Source: Enterobacter sp. RHBSTW-00994
Lineage (GTDB): Bacteria > Pseudomonadota > Gammaproteobacteria > Enterobacterales > Enterobacteriaceae
Reading direction: 5' to 3'
DNA: 64,000 nucleotides
Assembly (NCBI RefSeq): GCF_013782625.1
Contig: NZ_CP056199.1
Coordinates: 948,588-1,012,587, forward strand
Below the pieces are notes generated by a model. That model ran no database searches, was not told where the DNA came from, and was given only the letters and a program-made list of their open reading frames with translations. The stretch's first letter is position 1; the number at the start of each line of letters is the position of its first letter. Positions 44,685 to 55,922 of the stretch are shown in pieces. The position numbers and the translations under genes were made by a program.

Positions 44685-45659
44685 TTAACGCAGAATTTTC
44701 TTCTCGGCCAGATCCAGCGCGAAGTAGGTGAAGATCAGATCCGCCCCCGCGCGTTTGATTGCGCCCAGGCTTTCCAGAATCACTTTCTCTTCGTCGATCG
44801 CACCGGCTTGCGCCGCGAATTTGATCATCGCATATTCACCGCTCACCTGGTATGCGCCCAGCGGCAACTGGGTGCGTTCGCGGATGTCGCGCAGGATATC
44901 CAGATATGCGCCAGCCGGTTTGACCATCAGGCAATCGGCGCCCTGAGCTTCATCGAGCAGGGATTCGCGGATCGCCTCGCGGCGGTTCAGCGGGTTCATC
45001 TGATAGGTTTTGCGATCGCCTTTCAGCGCTGTGCCTGCGGCTTCACGGAACGGGCCGTAGAAGGAGGAGGCGAATTTGGTGGAGTAGGACATGATGGCGG
45101 TATCTGTGAAGCCCGCAGCATCCAGCGCCTGACGGATCGCCTGCACCTGGCCATCCATCGCGGCGGAAGGCGCGATGAAATCAGCGCCGGCAGCGGCGGC
45201 AACGACCGCCTGTTTGCCGAGGTTCAGCAGGGTGGCATCGTTATCTACGCCGTGGTCGCACAGCACACCACAGTGGCCGTGAGCGGTGTATTCGCAGAAA
45301 CAGGTATCGGACATGACAATCATTTCCGGCACTGTCTCTTTGCAGATGCGCGACATGCGTGCCACCAGACCGTCTTCCTTCCAGGCATCGCTGCCGGTGG
45401 CATCAGTGTGGTGAGAGATGCCGAAGGTCATCACGGAGCGGATCCCGGCATTGGCAATGCGTTCGATCTCACGTGCCAGATGCTTTTCAGGAATGCGCAT
45501 AACGCCGGGCATTGCATCGATGGCTTTGTAGTCATCGATCTCTTCTTCAACAAAAATCGGCAACACCAGATCGTTTAAGGTCAGTGTTGTCTCTTCAAAC
45601 ATAGCGCGCAGAGCCGGTGACTTGCGCAGGCGGCGGGGACGAGCAATTAAATCGGTCAT
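44685..45659 (-). CDS. hemB: Delta-aminolevulinic acid dehydratase (porphobilinogen synthase)
   Basis: 324 residues from ATG 45659; the frame is open 23 codons further without family support. Condenses two 5-aminolevulinate molecules to porphobilinogen in haem synthesis. Zinc-binding Cys120, Cys122 and Cys130 lie in [11 protein letters not shown]. Schiff-base lysines are in [13 protein letters not shown] and [10 protein letters not shown]. Length and sequence closely match E. coli HemB. Confidence 0.98.
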   Translation of the reverse strand: MTDLIARPRRLRKSPALRAMFEETTLTLNDLVLPIFVEEEIDDYKAIDAMPGVMRIPEKHLAREIERIANAGIRSVMTFGISHHTDATGSDAWKEDGLVARMSRICKETVPEMIVMSDTCFCEYTAHGHCGVLCDHGVDNDATLLNLGKQAVVAAAAGADFIAPSAAMDGQVQAIRQALDAAGFTDTAIMSYSTKFASSFYGPFREAAGTALKGDRKTYQMNPLNRREAIRESLLDEAQGADCLMVKPAGAYLDILRDIRERTQLPLGAYQVSGEYAMIKFAAQAGAIDEEKVILESLGAIKRAGADLIFTYFALDLAEKKILR

Positions 45660-45757
45660 GATATGCCTGACGTTTGAGGAACAAAGAAGGGCGCAGTGTA
45701 CCTCAAATTTAACTGGGGTGTTTCGCAAAACAGGCGTTACACCCCAGACTTGTACGG

Positions 45758-46915
45758 TCAGGAAGCCGGGACAACCTGTGCTTTGTTGTCGCTCAGTTCG
45801 GCAACGAGGTTATTTATTCCGTCACTCATATTGACGAATCGGGTATTTGGCGAGCGTGTTACGACAACAAATGCGCCCACGTTTGATTGCGGGATCATCG
45901 CCATATAGGTAATGAATCCACCACCACCACCGGTTTTCTGAATAATGCCAGGGTGTCCATTTTTCGGTGCGAGGTAGACCCAGCCCATACCCAACGCATC
46001 GGCTTTACCCGGCACATCCATGCCCACCACACGGTGCAACTGACTGCGTTGGTAGATCAACGTCTGCATGCGGTCAGCCTGGTTGCTGCGAGAATAGAAA
46101 TCAGACGAGAGGAACTGCTGCATCCAGCGCATCATGTCGCCAGGCGTGGAGTAAACACCACCACTCCCGATGGCCGCCAGTGTGTTGTTGCACGGGCTGG
46201 CCCCTTTTTCTGCCACCATCAGGCGTTTGCATTGGTCGGGTGAGGGGGTGAACGTCGTGTCTTTCATGCCCAGTGGGCGCGTGATTTGTTCTTCAAATAG
46301 CTGGGTATAGGGCTTGCCAGATGCCGTTGATAACGCATCAGCCAACAAATCAAACGCCAGGTTCGAATAGGACGCCTGTGAGCCTGGCGCGGTTTTCAGC
46401 GAGGCGGTGTTCAGATAGCTCCAGCGTTGTTCACGGGTCGGCCAGACGAAGACCGCTCTGTGCGCCGCTCCACCGGGTTGTTCACGAGGCAGGGCGCTAG
46501 TGTGGGTCGCCAGGTTTACCAGCGTAATCGGTGCTCCCTGATACGTTGGCACGCGAGTACCAGGTGGAGCGTACTTACTCAGGGGATCGTTGAGTTTCAC
46601 CACGCCCTGGTCGAGCAACTTCACCAGCATTTCACTGGTCATTAACTTGGTTAATGACGCAATTCGAATGACCGAATCCAGTTGCGGATGAACATTACTT
46701 CCTGGGCGCGTTTCGCCAAAACTGCGAAAAACACGCTGGTTGCCGTCGATGACCACTAATGCCATGCCGGTTGCACCGCTGCCGTAGTAGATCAAATTTG
46801 CGTAGCGATCGGCAATATCAGAGGCAAAAGCAGGGGCTGTCAGCGGCTGGGCTGCCTGGACCGTGGATAGGCTTACCGCACACAGCGCGGCGAAAGAAAA
46901 CAGACAACGTTTCAA
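45758..46915 (-). CDS. ampH: AmpH, D-alanyl-D-alanine carboxypeptidase/endopeptidase
   Basis: Class C beta-lactamase-like penicillin-binding protein of the periplasm, acting in peptidoglycan recycling and remodelling. The start is TTG 46915, giving 385 residues as in E. coli, with a signal peptide ending STVQA before AQPLTAP; the open frame continues 36 codons upstream as a shadow. Active-site motifs are SLTK (nucleophile Ser), the YSN in SYSNLAFD and KTGGGGG. It faces the isochorismatase-fold gene across about 200 bp. Confidence 0.95.
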   Translation of the reverse strand: MKRCLFSFAALCAVSLSTVQAAQPLTAPAFASDIADRYANLIYYGSGATGMALVVIDGNQRVFRSFGETRPGSNVHPQLDSVIRIASLTKLMTSEMLVKLLDQGVVKLNDPLSKYAPPGTRVPTYQGAPITLVNLATHTSALPREQPGGAAHRAVFVWPTREQRWSYLNTASLKTAPGSQASYSNLAFDLLADALSTASGKPYTQLFEEQITRPLGMKDTTFTPSPDQCKRLMVAEKGASPCNNTLAAIGSGGVYSTPGDMMRWMQQFLSSDFYSRSNQADRMQTLIYQRSQLHRVVGMDVPGKADALGMGWVYLAPKNGHPGIIQKTGGGGGFITYMAMIPQSNVGAFVVVTRSPNTRFVNMSDGINNLVAELSDNKAQVVPAS

Positions 46916-47119
46916 CGAAAAGCATCCATGAAGTGAATGAAGGAAGTAATGGGTATTTATACTACTAAACGGTGCGGTGCAATGGCCTGAATTGCATAAC
47001 GATAGCGAGAAAAACGTAACCATGGGTAAATAAGAACAATTTCATTGTTCACCGCCTCCCATTTTGTGACATCGGGCTTATGATAGTCGTTTGTTTCGCT
47101 CAATTTTTCGGAGAAGGGT

Positions 47120-47653
47120 ATGGCTGAGAAGCGTGTGGTTATGGTTATCGATATGCAACAGGGTGTCTTCGCGACCCCGCGTATTCAGCGCGAACAATGT
47201 GTTTCGCACATCAATCAACTCACGCAGGCCGCCGATATGGTTATTTTTATTCAGCATACCGAAACCGGAGGGCTGGAAGAGGGGAGTGACGGGTTTGCTC
47301 TGCTTCCTGAATTGCACCAGCCAGCAGGGGCATTTTACGTGACGAAGACGGCTTGTGATGCGTTTTATCACACTGCGCTTGAGGCACTGTTGCGCGAACA
47401 GGAGGTCGGTCAGTTTGTCATGTGCGGTTGTGCGACGGATTACTGTGTTGATGCCACTTTCAAGAACGGTGTCAGCCGTGGCTACCATATTACTGTCGCA
47501 GAAGATGCCCATACCACGGCAAACCGCCCGGCCGCAGAAGCCAAAACACTGATACAGCATTATAACGACGTCTGGCGCACTTTTATTGCACCGGATAATC
47601 CGCCTGTTGTGAAATCCACCGAAACAATTCTCGAAAACTGGAAAGCGAACTAA
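47120..47653 (+). CDS. Isochorismatase-family cysteine hydrolase
   Basis: 177 residues. The Asp-Lys-Cys triad of the family is visible: Asp in VIDMQQG, Lys in TKTACDAFY and the nucleophilic Cys in GCATDYCVDAT. Members hydrolyse isochorismate, nicotinamide, N-carbamoyl compounds or ureas; the substrate is unknown. AGAAGG precedes the start. In E. coli K-12 ampH and sbmA are adjacent, so this gene is an insertion. It lies 116 bp before sbmA on the same strand. Confidence 0.9.
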   Translation: MAEKRVVMVIDMQQGVFATPRIQREQCVSHINQLTQAADMVIFIQHTETGGLEEGSDGFALLPELHQPAGAFYVTKTACDAFYHTALEALLREQEVGQFVMCGCATDYCVDATFKNGVSRGYHITVAEDAHTTANRPAAEAKTLIQHYNDVWRTFIAPDNPPVVKSTETILENWKAN

Positions 47654-47769
47654 TAATAAACCATTGGGTCTGACCCTTTTGCGCAGGCCAGATTGCGGGC
47701 CTGTGGCTGCATTTTCGTATGGCGATGTGTTGAACACAGCAACAGCCATAACTACAAGAAGGAAGCATT

Positions 47770-48990
47770 ATGTTTACGTCTTTTTTCCCAAAACCGGGGC
47801 CATTTTTTCTCTCGGCGTTTATTTGGGCACTGATCGCGGTCATTTTCTGGCAGGCTGGTGGTGGCGTCTGGCTTGAGCACATCACAGGGGCCACGGGGGA
47901 TGTGCCAATTAGCGCCGCCCGTTTCTGGTCGCTGAGTTATCTGCTGTTTTACGCCTATTACGTTGTGTGCGTGGGGCTGTTTGCACTTTTCTGGTTTACC
48001 TATTCGCCGCATCGCTGGCAGCGGTGGTCGGTTTTGGGCACGTCATTGATTATTTTTGTGACCTGGTTTTTGGTGGAAGTGAGCGTAGCGATTAACGCAT
48101 GGTATGCGCCATTCTACGACCTGATTCAAAAGGCACTTAGCGCGCCTCACAAAGTGACGCTTGGAGAATTTTACAGCGGGTTAAATATTTTCCTCGGGAT
48201 TGCAATGATCGCCGTAACCGTTGTTGTTTTGAATAACTTCTTTGTTAGCCACTATGTCTTCCGTTGGCGTACCGCCATGAACGAATACTATATGGATAAC
48301 TGGCAAAAGTTACGCCATATCGAAGGGGCTTCTCAGCGTGTTCAGGAAGATACAATGCGTTTTTCTTCGACGGTTGAAGATATGGGCGTGAGTTTTCTGA
48401 ATGCGGTTATGAAACTGATTGCTTTTTTACCGATACTGGTCACGTTGTCGGCTCATGTACCGGAACTTCCTGTCGTTGGCCATCTTCCTTATGGCCTTGT
48501 GATAGCGGCCCTTGTCTGGTCCATTATGGGAACCGGAATGTTAGCTGTTGTGGGGATTAAGCTCCCGGGACTGCAATTTAAGAACCAGCGCGTTGAGGCG
48601 GCATATCGTAAAGAACTTGTTTATGGGGAAGATGATCCGACGCGTGCGAGTCCGCCAACGGTTCAGGAGTTGTTCAAACATGTTCGTTTTAACTATTTTA
48701 AGCTCTACTTCCATTACACCTATTTTAACATTGCGCGCATCCTCTATTTGCAGGCGGATACGGTTTTCGGTTTAGTCCTGCTGTTTCCGTCCATTGTGGC
48801 AGGTACGATTACGCTGGGATTGATGACGCAAATCACGAATGTATTTGATCAGGTCAGAAGTTCATTCCAGTATTTAATCAACTCATGGACCACGTTGGTG
48901 GAACTGATGTCTATCTATAAACGTTTACGCAGTTTTGAGCGTGAACTGGATGGACAGGATCTGCAGGAAGTTACCAATACCTTAAGCTAA
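47770..48990 (+). CDS. sbmA: SbmA inner-membrane peptide antibiotic transporter
   Basis: 406 residues, the E. coli length. Proton-driven SbmA/BacA transporter with an ABC-transporter-like membrane fold and no ATPase domain, importing microcins B17 and J25, Bac7-type proline-rich peptides and other compounds. The conserved stretch [14 protein letters not shown] and the EDTMRFS segment are visible. AAGGAAG precedes the start. yaiW follows 14 bp downstream, so the two form an operon. Confidence 0.97.
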   Translation: MFTSFFPKPGPFFLSAFIWALIAVIFWQAGGGVWLEHITGATGDVPISAARFWSLSYLLFYAYYVVCVGLFALFWFTYSPHRWQRWSVLGTSLIIFVTWFLVEVSVAINAWYAPFYDLIQKALSAPHKVTLGEFYSGLNIFLGIAMIAVTVVVLNNFFVSHYVFRWRTAMNEYYMDNWQKLRHIEGASQRVQEDTMRFSSTVEDMGVSFLNAVMKLIAFLPILVTLSAHVPELPVVGHLPYGLVIAALVWSIMGTGMLAVVGIKLPGLQFKNQRVEAAYRKELVYGEDDPTRASPPTVQELFKHVRFNYFKLYFHYTYFNIARILYLQADTVFGLVLLFPSIVAGTITLGLMTQITNVFDQVRSSFQYLINSWTTLVELMSIYKRLRSFERELDGQDLQEVTNTLS

Positions 48991-49004
48991 TACAGGGAGT
49001 TGCT

Positions 49005-50102
49005 ATGCTGTTTGTCGTACCGCGTGTGTTACCGTTGTCCTTGCTGGCCGCCATCGTGCTTGTGGGTTGTGCTGAGAAAGGAGCGGTTCCGCTCAAACAG
49101 GGGGAAAAACCGCTGGATGTGGCGAGTGTCGTACGGCAAAAAATGCCTGCCAGCGTGAAGGAACGCAATGCGTGGGCCGATGCGTTAGCGAAAACTTTTG
49201 AAAGCCAGAAGATTGCCCCCACCGAGGAGAATATCTGCTCGGTGCTGGCCGTCGCGCAACAGGAGTCTATGTACCAGGCCGATCCGGTCGTTTCCGGACT
49301 GAATAAAATCGCCTGGAAAGAGATCGACCGACGTGCCGGGACGATGCATATTCCGGTTTTCCTGGTGCATACCGCGCTCAAAATCACGTCGCCAAACGGC
49401 AAAACATACAGCGAACGTCTGGATACGGTGAAAACCGAGAAACAGCTGAGCGCAATTTTCGATGACTTTATTGATATGGTCCCGATGGGGCAGAAGCTGT
49501 TTGGTTCGCTGAACCCGGTACATACGGGCGGACCGATGCAGGTCAGTATTGCGTTTGCGGAAAAACATACCGACGGCTACCCGTGGAAGATTGATGATAC
49601 GGTGCGCAAAGAGGTCTTCTCCTTGCGCGGTGGGCTCTGGTTTGGGACTTATCACCTGCTGAATTATCCGGCAAACTACAGCGCGCCATTGTACCGTTTC
49701 GCGGATTTTAATGCCGGATGGTACGCCAGTCGTAACGCCGCGTTCCAGAATGCGCTCAGTCGTGCCAGCGGTGTGAAACTGGCTCTGGACGGCGATCTGA
49801 TTGCGTACGGTAGCAGTGAGGCAGGAACCACAGAGCTTGCGGTGCGTAAGCTTTCGGCAAAACTGGGAATGAGCAACAGCGATATTCGCCATCAGCTGGA
49901 AAAAGGCGATAGCCTGGCGTTTGAGAAAACGGATTTATACCAGCAGGTTTTCAGGCTGGCGGAACAGAAGAGCGGGAAAACATTGCCCAAAGAGGTTTTG
50001 CCTGGCATCCAACTGGAAAGCCCGAAGATAACGCGTAATCTTACCACGGCGTGGTTTGCAAAACGGGTGGATGATCGTCGGGCACGTTGTATGGCGCTGT
50101 AA
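49005..50102 (+). CDS. yaiW: YaiW, outer-membrane lipoprotein
   Basis: 365 residues (DUF1615). The signal peptide ends in the lipobox LVGC at Cys22. E. coli YaiW is a surface-exposed lipoprotein linked to uptake of proline-rich peptides together with SbmA. The gene is 14 bp after sbmA, behind CAGGGAG, and ends facing yaiY. Confidence 0.95.
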   Translation: MLFVVPRVLPLSLLAAIVLVGCAEKGAVPLKQGEKPLDVASVVRQKMPASVKERNAWADALAKTFESQKIAPTEENICSVLAVAQQESMYQADPVVSGLNKIAWKEIDRRAGTMHIPVFLVHTALKITSPNGKTYSERLDTVKTEKQLSAIFDDFIDMVPMGQKLFGSLNPVHTGGPMQVSIAFAEKHTDGYPWKIDDTVRKEVFSLRGGLWFGTYHLLNYPANYSAPLYRFADFNAGWYASRNAAFQNALSRASGVKLALDGDLIAYGSSEAGTTELAVRKLSAKLGMSNSDIRHQLEKGDSLAFEKTDLYQQVFRLAEQKSGKTLPKEVLPGIQLESPKITRNLTTAWFAKRVDDRRARCMAL

Positions 50103-50111
50103 GGGTAAGAC

Positions 50112-50414
50112 TCAGGGATGACGTCGCCAGCGCAGCACCAGTGCGACAATGCCCAGAATCATACAACCCGCAATAAACGGAATGAGCCCAAATACGGTGG
50201 CCACACCAAACCCCATCTCTACCTGTGGTCGACCAGAATCCTGCACTTGCATCAGGTGTTCATACACGCCTGGAGCGTGCACCAGGATGTTGAGAAGCTG
50301 TGAACCCGCCCAGAAGCAGAACAGCACAAACAGGGCATAAGCAATGTTGCCTGCGGTGGAGGTTTTTGGTTGTTTGCCGCCAAAAATCGGCTTTGACAAG
50401 GTAAAATCAGCCAT
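50112..50414 (-). CDS. yaiY: YaiY, inner-membrane protein of unknown function
   Basis: 100 residues from ATG 50414 (MADFTLSKP), close to E. coli YaiY. Two membrane helices, about 27-50 and 70-95, with a basic C-terminus (RWRRHP). Function unknown (DUF2755). It is convergent with yaiW, 9 bp apart, and divergent from yaiZ. Confidence 0.92.
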   Translation of the reverse strand: MADFTLSKPIFGGKQPKTSTAGNIAYALFVLFCFWAGSQLLNILVHAPGVYEHLMQVQDSGRPQVEMGFGVATVFGLIPFIAGCMILGIVALVLRWRRHP

Positions 50415-50662
50415 AAAGACCTCCCGATAATTCACTCTGTTCAGAAACGCGTCGTACAGGGTGAGTTTGACAGGTCATCACGTTTGTCAATATCAGAATC
50501 GTGGTAATTTGCGCTAAGGCATTCTCCTGGATTGCTGATTTCTGCATCACATCACAGTTTTTTGACTTAAGTGAAACTGTCTCGTATTTAAGAATTACCG
50601 CATCCGCCACAGACCTGATTATTAAACTGTGAGAGGATGTCTTTTTTTCTGTCGGAGTTGCC

Positions 50663-50899
50663 ATGAAGCTGTCTGCCAAACTACGCCGTGACTGGCATTA
50701 CTATGCTTTTGCCATTGGGCTGATATTTATTCTTAACGGTGTTGTGGGGCTGCTGGGATTTGAAGCAAAAGGCTGGCAAACCTATGCGGTTGGACTGGTG
50801 ACCTGGGTAATCAGTTTCTGGTTGGCAGGATTCATTATCCGCCGCCGGCCTGAGGACACGACAGCGGATGAGGCGGAAACGGTGAAGAAAAGCGATTAA
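50663..50899 (+). CDS. yaiZ: YaiZ, small inner-membrane protein
   Basis: 78 residues with two membrane helices (about 13-33 and 41-60) and a charged tail. Matches E. coli YaiZ (DUF2754) in position and sequence. Function unknown. Its stop codon overlaps the ddlA stop codon on the other strand (50896-50899), so no terminator separates the convergent genes. Confidence 0.9.
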   Translation: MKLSAKLRRDWHYYAFAIGLIFILNGVVGLLGFEAKGWQTYAVGLVTWVISFWLAGFIIRRRPEDTTADEAETVKKSD

Positions 50900-51996
50900 C
50901 CGTTTACCGAGCTTTTGAGGGCGCTATCGGCGGCATGTCGTTCCAGCGCCAGTTCGATCAAGCGGGTGATCAGTGCCGGATAGCTAAGGCCGCTGGCCTG
51001 CCAGAGTTTCGGGTACATGCTGATATTCGTAAAGCCCGGCAGCGTATTGATTTCGTTGATCACCACGTCGTTTTCCGGGGTTAAAAACACGTCGACACGC
51101 GCCATACCTGAGCAGCCCAGTGCCTGATAGGCCTCAACGGCGATCGCCCGGATCTTGTCATTGATGACCGAATCGATGGCCGCAGGAACTACAACCTGAG
51201 CGCCTTTGTCATCAATGTACTTGGTATCGTAAGAGTAGAAATCGCTGTTTAACACCACTTCACCGCAGGTGCTCGCCTGTGGGAAATCGTTACCCAACAC
51301 CGCACATTCAATTTCGCGCCCTTTGATGCCTTGCTCTACCACCACTTTATGGTCAAATTCAAACGCCAGGCGGACGGCTTCGGTAAACTGCGTTTCGTTT
51401 GTTACTTTGCTTACGCCCACGGAAGAACCCTGATTTGCAGGCTTAACAAACAGCGGCAGGCCTAACCGGGCGCTGATCTGGGCGAAGCTGTGCGTAGTGC
51501 GGTTAGCACGGGTGAGCGTGACAAAAGGTGCGATGTTCAGACCTGCGTCACGCAGCAGACGTTTGGTGACGTCTTTGTCCATGCAGGCGGCAGAGCCCAG
51601 TACATCGGAACCGACAAACGGCAGGTTAGCCATGCGCAACATACCCTGCAAAGATCCATCCTCTCCCAGTGTGCCGTGCACGATCGGGAAGATCACATCA
51701 ATTTGAGCCAGCGTTTTCGCGTTACCAGCGTCGATGAACTGCCCCTGAGTCACGCCTGGAACGGTTGCCACGCTGATTTCAGATGGATTGAGGGCGATAT
51801 GGGCCGGATCGTTCGCATTCAACAGATACTGGCTGGTATCGTTAACATGCCATTGGCCTTGTTTATCAATACCCAACAGAACAACCTCGAAGCGGTTTTT
51901 ATCAATGGCATCGACGATATTTTTGGCCGACTGCAATGAAACTTCGTGTTCTGCTGATTTTCCCCCAAAGACAATTCCTACCCGCTGCTTTGCCAT
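50896..51996 (-). CDS. ddlA: D-alanine--D-alanine ligase A
   Basis: 366 residues from ATG 51996 ([20 protein letters not shown]), near the E. coli length of 364; the 36 upstream codons of open frame are not conserved. ATP-grasp enzyme forming D-Ala-D-Ala for peptidoglycan. Visible motifs are the N-terminal [10 protein letters not shown], the omega/P-loop region [13 protein letters not shown] and the Mg-binding [10 protein letters not shown]. Convergent with yaiZ. Confidence 0.97.
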   Translation of the reverse strand: MAKQRVGIVFGGKSAEHEVSLQSAKNIVDAIDKNRFEVVLLGIDKQGQWHVNDTSQYLLNANDPAHIALNPSEISVATVPGVTQGQFIDAGNAKTLAQIDVIFPIVHGTLGEDGSLQGMLRMANLPFVGSDVLGSAACMDKDVTKRLLRDAGLNIAPFVTLTRANRTTHSFAQISARLGLPLFVKPANQGSSVGVSKVTNETQFTEAVRLAFEFDHKVVVEQGIKGREIECAVLGNDFPQASTCGEVVLNSDFYSYDTKYIDDKGAQVVVPAAIDSVINDKIRAIAVEAYQALGCSGMARVDVFLTPENDVVINEINTLPGFTNISMYPKLWQASGLSYPALITRLIELALERHAADSALKSSVNG

Positions 51997-52266
51997 CTCA
52001 CTCTCTTCCAGTATGACTAAAAGCCTATAACATACCACGATGCCATGCGGGTTTCGCGGCCTTCTGCCATAATGTTTTGGTGTGGTTTTTAAAGCATAAT
52101 TCACCGCCCCTCAGAGGAAAGCTTGTGACATATTTCACAAATATGATGACTGGGAAGATAAAACACCAAAGTCATTCATGCCGCATCTCTGGCGCTACGT
52201 AAATGCACGTAACTTGCTAATCTGTGGACGAATTCGCCTAAAAATGAAGATTGCGTCAGGTCAGTT

Positions 52267-53481
52267 ATGGAATCCTGGAAAGTTAACCTTATTTCGGTCT
52301 GGTTTGGTTGTTTTTTTACCGGACTCGCCATCAGCCAGATTTTACCCTTCTTGCCTTTGTATGTGGCGCAGTTAGGCGTCAGCTCACACGAGGCGTTGTC
52401 CATGTGGTCGGGTCTGACGTTCAGCGTGACATTTTTGGTCTCCGCAATCGTGTCGCCCATGTGGGGCAGCCTTGCCGATCGTAAAGGACGCAAGCTCATG
52501 CTGCTGCGTGCCTCGCTGGGAATGGCGGTGGCGATTCTTCTTCAGGCGTATGCGACGAATGTCTGGCAACTGTTTTTACTGCGTGGCCTGATGGGGCTGA
52601 CATCCGGCTATATTCCCAATGCGATGGCCCTGGTGGCGTCACAGGTTCCACGCGAGAGGAGCGGTTGGGCACTCAGCACGCTTTCAACGGCACAGATTAG
52701 TGGCGTCATTGGTGGCCCGCTGATGGGGGGCTTCCTGGCTGACCATGTGGGTCTGCGCGCGGTATTTTTCATTACCGCCATGTTGCTGGTGATCAGTTTC
52801 CTGGTCACGCTATTTCTCATCAAAGAGGGAGGGCGTCCACCTGTCAGCAAATCTGAGCGCCTGAGCGGTAAGGCGGTCTTTGCATCGCTACCCTATCCGG
52901 GGCTGATGATCAGTCTCTTCGTGACCACGATGGTGATTCAACTCTGTAATGGCTCGGTGGGGCCCATTCTGGCGTTGTTTATTAAGTCGATGGAGCCGGA
53001 CAGCAATAATATCGCCTTCCTCAGCGGGATGATTGCCGCAGTGCCTGGCGTATCCGCGCTTATTTCCGCACCGCGTCTGGGGAAACTGGGCGATCGCATC
53101 GGAACCGCCCGGATACTGATGGCCACGCTTATTTTTGCGGTGGTGCTGTTTTTTGCCATGTCGTTCGTCACCTCGCCACTTCAGCTTGGGGTGCTCCGGT
53201 TCTTGCTGGGGTTTGCCGATGGCGCAATGTTACCCGCAGTACAAACCCTGCTGGTTAAATATTCCAGCGATCAGGTCACAGGGCGTATCTTCGGATATAA
53301 CCAATCATTTATGTATCTGGGAAATGTCGCGGGTCCGCTTATTGGTGCATCGGTTTCCGCGATGGCTGGCTTCCGGTGGGTCTTTGCCGCCACGGCAGTG
53401 GTAGTATTGCTGAATATTATTCAACTGGCTATTGCATTGCGCCGTCGCCAGCAAATAGCAGAGGCAAAGGCTGAACGTTAA
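52267..53481 (+). CDS. MdtG-like MFS drug-efflux transporter
   Basis: 404 residues, 12 membrane helices of the DHA1 type. Motif A is [15 protein letters not shown], and the protein is collinear with E. coli MdtG (PFLPLYVx[13 protein letters not shown], GRIFxYNQSF). In K-12, mdtG lies elsewhere and no such gene adjoins ddlA, so this is a paralog or a relocated copy. It is divergent from ddlA and ends at a terminator. The substrate is unknown; MdtG itself confers modest fosfomycin and deoxycholate resistance. Confidence 0.88.
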   Translation: MESWKVNLISVWFGCFFTGLAISQILPFLPLYVAQLGVSSHEALSMWSGLTFSVTFLVSAIVSPMWGSLADRKGRKLMLLRASLGMAVAILLQAYATNVWQLFLLRGLMGLTSGYIPNAMALVASQVPRERSGWALSTLSTAQISGVIGGPLMGGFLADHVGLRAVFFITAMLLVISFLVTLFLIKEGGRPPVSKSERLSGKAVFASLPYPGLMISLFVTTMVIQLCNGSVGPILALFIKSMEPDSNNIAFLSGMIAAVPGVSALISAPRLGKLGDRIGTARILMATLIFAVVLFFAMSFVTSPLQLGVLRFLLGFADGAMLPAVQTLLVKYSSDQVTGRIFGYNQSFMYLGNVAGPLIGASVSAMAGFRWVFAATAVVVLLNIIQLAIALRRRQQIAEAKAER

Positions 53482-53512
53482 TATCCAGACCAATGCATTA
53501 TATATTCTTATG

Positions 53513-53554
53513 GCCACTATGTTTTTATATAACAAAAAATGCAGTGGCTTTTTT
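53513..53554 (+). terminator. Terminator after the MdtG-like gene
   Basis: GCCACT (53513-53518) pairs with AGTGGC (53543-53548) around an AT-rich inner stem, followed by six T residues. Confidence 0.75.
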
Positions 53555-53729
53555 AATGATTTTACCGGGTGTGTTGATGGGTTTTAATAATAGAAAAACG
53601 TTTCGCTGATAAGCGACGGCGAATATTTACACTGTAAAGTGTTTTTTGCATAAGATAATACCTTTCACCTCTTTGCATTGTTGATTCAGAGTGCTAAGTT
53701 CAGCAGAAATCCCATAAGGAAATAGCACG

Positions 53730-53990
53730 ATGAAAAATCTCATTGCTGAGTTGCTGGTTAAGCTTGCACAAAAGGAAGAGGAGTCAAAAGAACTGGTTGC
53801 CCAGGTTGAGGCGTTGGAAATTGTTGTCACAGCGTTGCTGCGACAAATGGCGAAACAGGATCAACTGGCATTGATTCAAAGCATCGAGGGCGCGCTCGAT
53901 GATGCCAGACCGGATTCTCAGGTTCCTGTTCAGGATACGGAGATGCTTCAGCAATACGTAAAAAAGCTATTAAGGCATCCTCGCAACTAA
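53730..53990 (+). CDS. iraP: IraP, anti-adaptor that stabilises sigma-S
   Basis: 86 residues, the E. coli length. IraP binds the adaptor RssB and blocks delivery of RpoS to ClpXP, mainly in phosphate starvation. The sequence is largely helical with a coiled-coil N-terminal half ([20 protein letters not shown]). It lies before phoA as in E. coli. The 248 bp upstream contain only the MFS terminator and AT-rich DNA; no defined promoter was fixed. Confidence 0.95.
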   Translation: MKNLIAELLVKLAQKEEESKELVAQVEALEIVVTALLRQMAKQDQLALIQSIEGALDDARPDSQVPVQDTEMLQQYVKKLLRHPRN

Positions 53991-54011
53991 ACCGTCATCG
54001 AACATAACGGC

Positions 54012-54045
54012 TTGTCATAGAAATGTCATGCAGGTTGCCTATAGT
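54012..54045 (+). promoter_or_regulatory. Pho box and -10 of the phoA promoter
   Basis: TTGTCATAGAAATGTCAT (54012-54029) is a good PhoB site with two CTGTCAT-like halves; TATAGT (54040-54045) is the -10, spaced as in the E. coli phoA promoter. It predicts PhoB activation under phosphate limitation. Confidence 0.88.
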
Positions 54046-54088
54046 CGCTCTGTTTTATTTTTATGTATTTTTACATGGAGAAAGTAAA

Positions 54089-55504
54089 TTGAAACAGAGC
54101 GCACTTTTCATCGCATTAATACCCCTGTTATTTACCCCTGTAATTCATGCTGAAACCACGAATACCAGTGTACTGGATAATCGTGCAGCACAGGGCGATA
54201 TCACCCAGCCTGGTGGCGCACGCCGGTTATCAGAAGATCAAACGGCTGCAATTCGTGCATCACTGAATGACAAACCAGCAAAAAATATTATTTTGCTGAT
54301 TGGTGATGGCATGGGGGATTCTGAAATTACCGCCGCGCGAAATTATGCCGAAGGGGCGGGTGGTTATTTTAAGGGTATTGATGCATTACCCCTTACCGGA
54401 CAATACACGCATTACGCACTGGACAAAAAAACCGGTAAACCGGATTACGTGACGGACTCTGCCGCATCTGCAACGGCGTGGACAACCGGCGTGAAAACCT
54501 ATAATGGCGCGCTGGGCGTAGACATTCACGAGAAAGATCATCAAACCATTCTGGAAATGGCAAAAGCGGCGGGGCTGGCAACCGGCAACGTCTCTACCGC
54601 GGAACTTCAGGATGCAACACCTGCAGCGCTTATCTCACATGTGACATCGCGTAAATGCTATGGCCCGTCTGTTACCAGCGAAAAATGTCCGACGAACGCC
54701 CTGGAAAAAGGAGGTAAAGGCTCTATTACTGAGCAGTTGCTGAATGCGCGTGCAGATGTGACTCTGGGCGGGGGCGCGAAAACCTTCGCAGAAACGGCCA
54801 CGGCGGGTGACTGGCAGGGTAAAACGCTGCGTGAACAAGCCCAGGCTCGTGGTTATCAGATGGTGAGCGATGCCACCTCTCTGGCGGCTATCACTGAAGC
54901 AAATCAGGACAAACCTTTGCTGGGACTCTTCTCTGACGGCAACATGCCTGTGCGTTGGGAAGGCCCAAAAGCCTCTTACCACGGCAATATCGACAAGCCA
55001 GCGGTAACCTGCACACCTAACCCGAAACGTAACGACAGCGTACCGACGCTGGCGGCCATGACGGATAAAGCCATCTCCCTGTTGAGCAAGAGCGAAAAAG
55101 GCTTCTTCCTGCAGGTCGAAGGGGCATCAATCGATAAACAGGATCATGCGGCTAACCCATGTGGTCAGATTGGTGAAACGGTCGATCTGGATGAAGCTGT
55201 GCAGAAAGCGCTGGAATTTGCGAAGAAAGACGGCAATACCCTCGTGGTCGTTACGGCTGACCATGCGCATGCCAGCCAAATCATTCCTTCTGACACTAAA
55301 GCTCCGGGCCTGACACAGGCGCTGAATACCAAAGATGGTGCAGTGATGGTCATGAGCTATGGCAACTCTGAAGAAGAGTCAATGGAACATACCGGCACGC
55401 AATTGCGCATCGCGGCGTACGGCCCACATGCGGCAAACGTGGTAGGGCTGACCGATCAAACCGATCTGTTCTACACCATGAAAGCGGCTCTGGGACTGAA
55501 ATAA
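54089..55504 (+). CDS. phoA: Alkaline phosphatase
   Basis: Periplasmic phosphomonoesterase. The start is TTG 54089, eight bases after GGAG, giving 471 residues as in E. coli (which uses GTG); the upstream open frame overlaps the promoter. A signal peptide ([21 protein letters not shown]) is followed by the mature enzyme. Catalytic Ser is in DSAASATAW, the phosphate-binding Arg in VTSRKCYG, metal ligands in [19 protein letters not shown] and TADHAH. Two disulfide-forming Cys pairs are kept. Confidence 0.97.
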   Translation: MKQSALFIALIPLLFTPVIHAETTNTSVLDNRAAQGDITQPGGARRLSEDQTAAIRASLNDKPAKNIILLIGDGMGDSEITAARNYAEGAGGYFKGIDALPLTGQYTHYALDKKTGKPDYVTDSAASATAWTTGVKTYNGALGVDIHEKDHQTILEMAKAAGLATGNVSTAELQDATPAALISHVTSRKCYGPSVTSEKCPTNALEKGGKGSITEQLLNARADVTLGGGAKTFAETATAGDWQGKTLREQAQARGYQMVSDATSLAAITEANQDKPLLGLFSDGNMPVRWEGPKASYHGNIDKPAVTCTPNPKRNDSVPTLAAMTDKAISLLSKSEKGFFLQVEGASIDKQDHAANPCGQIGETVDLDEAVQKALEFAKKDGNTLVVVTADHAHASQIIPSDTKAPGLTQALNTKDGAVMVMSYGNSEEESMEHTGTQLRIAAYGPHAANVVGLTDQTDLFYTMKAALGLK

Positions 55505-55510
55505 GAGACT

Positions 55511-55546
55511 CACCCGGCGGAAATTATCCCTGCCGGGTGGTTTTTT
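55511..55546 (+). terminator. Terminator after phoA
   Basis: CACCCGGC (55511-55518) pairs with GCCGGGTG (55532-55539), followed by G and six T residues. It probably allows partial read-through into psiF. Confidence 0.85.
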
Positions 55547-55595
55547 CTCTGCCACGAACCAGACTTACAGTGAATCTTCACAAAAGGATGGTGCA

Positions 55596-55916
55596 ATGAA
55601 AATAACATTACTGGTTACCCTGCTTTCTGGCATGTTTCTGATCTCTTCAGTACATGCTGCCGAAAAAACATTAACCCCTCAGCAGCAACGAATGACCACC
55701 TGCAATCAGCAGGCAACCGCCAAGACGCTAAAAGGGGATGCGCGTAAGACCTACATGAGCGATTGCCTGAAAAATAGTGCGTCGAAACCGGATGAGAAAA
55801 GCCTGACACCACAGCAGCAAAAAATGCGCGAATGTAATGCCCAGGCAACGGAGCAATCGCTCAAAGGTGACGATCGCAGCAAGTTTATGAGCGGCTGTCT
55901 GAAGAAAAAAGCGTAG
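55596..55916 (+). CDS. psiF: PsiF, phosphate-starvation-inducible periplasmic protein
   Basis: 106 residues with a signal peptide ending SSVHA (residue 21). The mature part is two tandem repeats of about 34 residues, each beginning LTPQQQ and carrying two Cys in the same places (CNQQAT and DCLK; CNAQAT and GCLK). Function unknown; in E. coli it belongs to the Pho regulon downstream of phoA. AAAAGGATG lies before the start. Confidence 0.94.
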   Translation: MKITLLVTLLSGMFLISSVHAAEKTLTPQQQRMTTCNQQATAKTLKGDARKTYMSDCLKNSASKPDEKSLTPQQQKMRECNAQATEQSLKGDDRSKFMSGCLKKKA

Positions 55917-55922
55917 TCCTAA

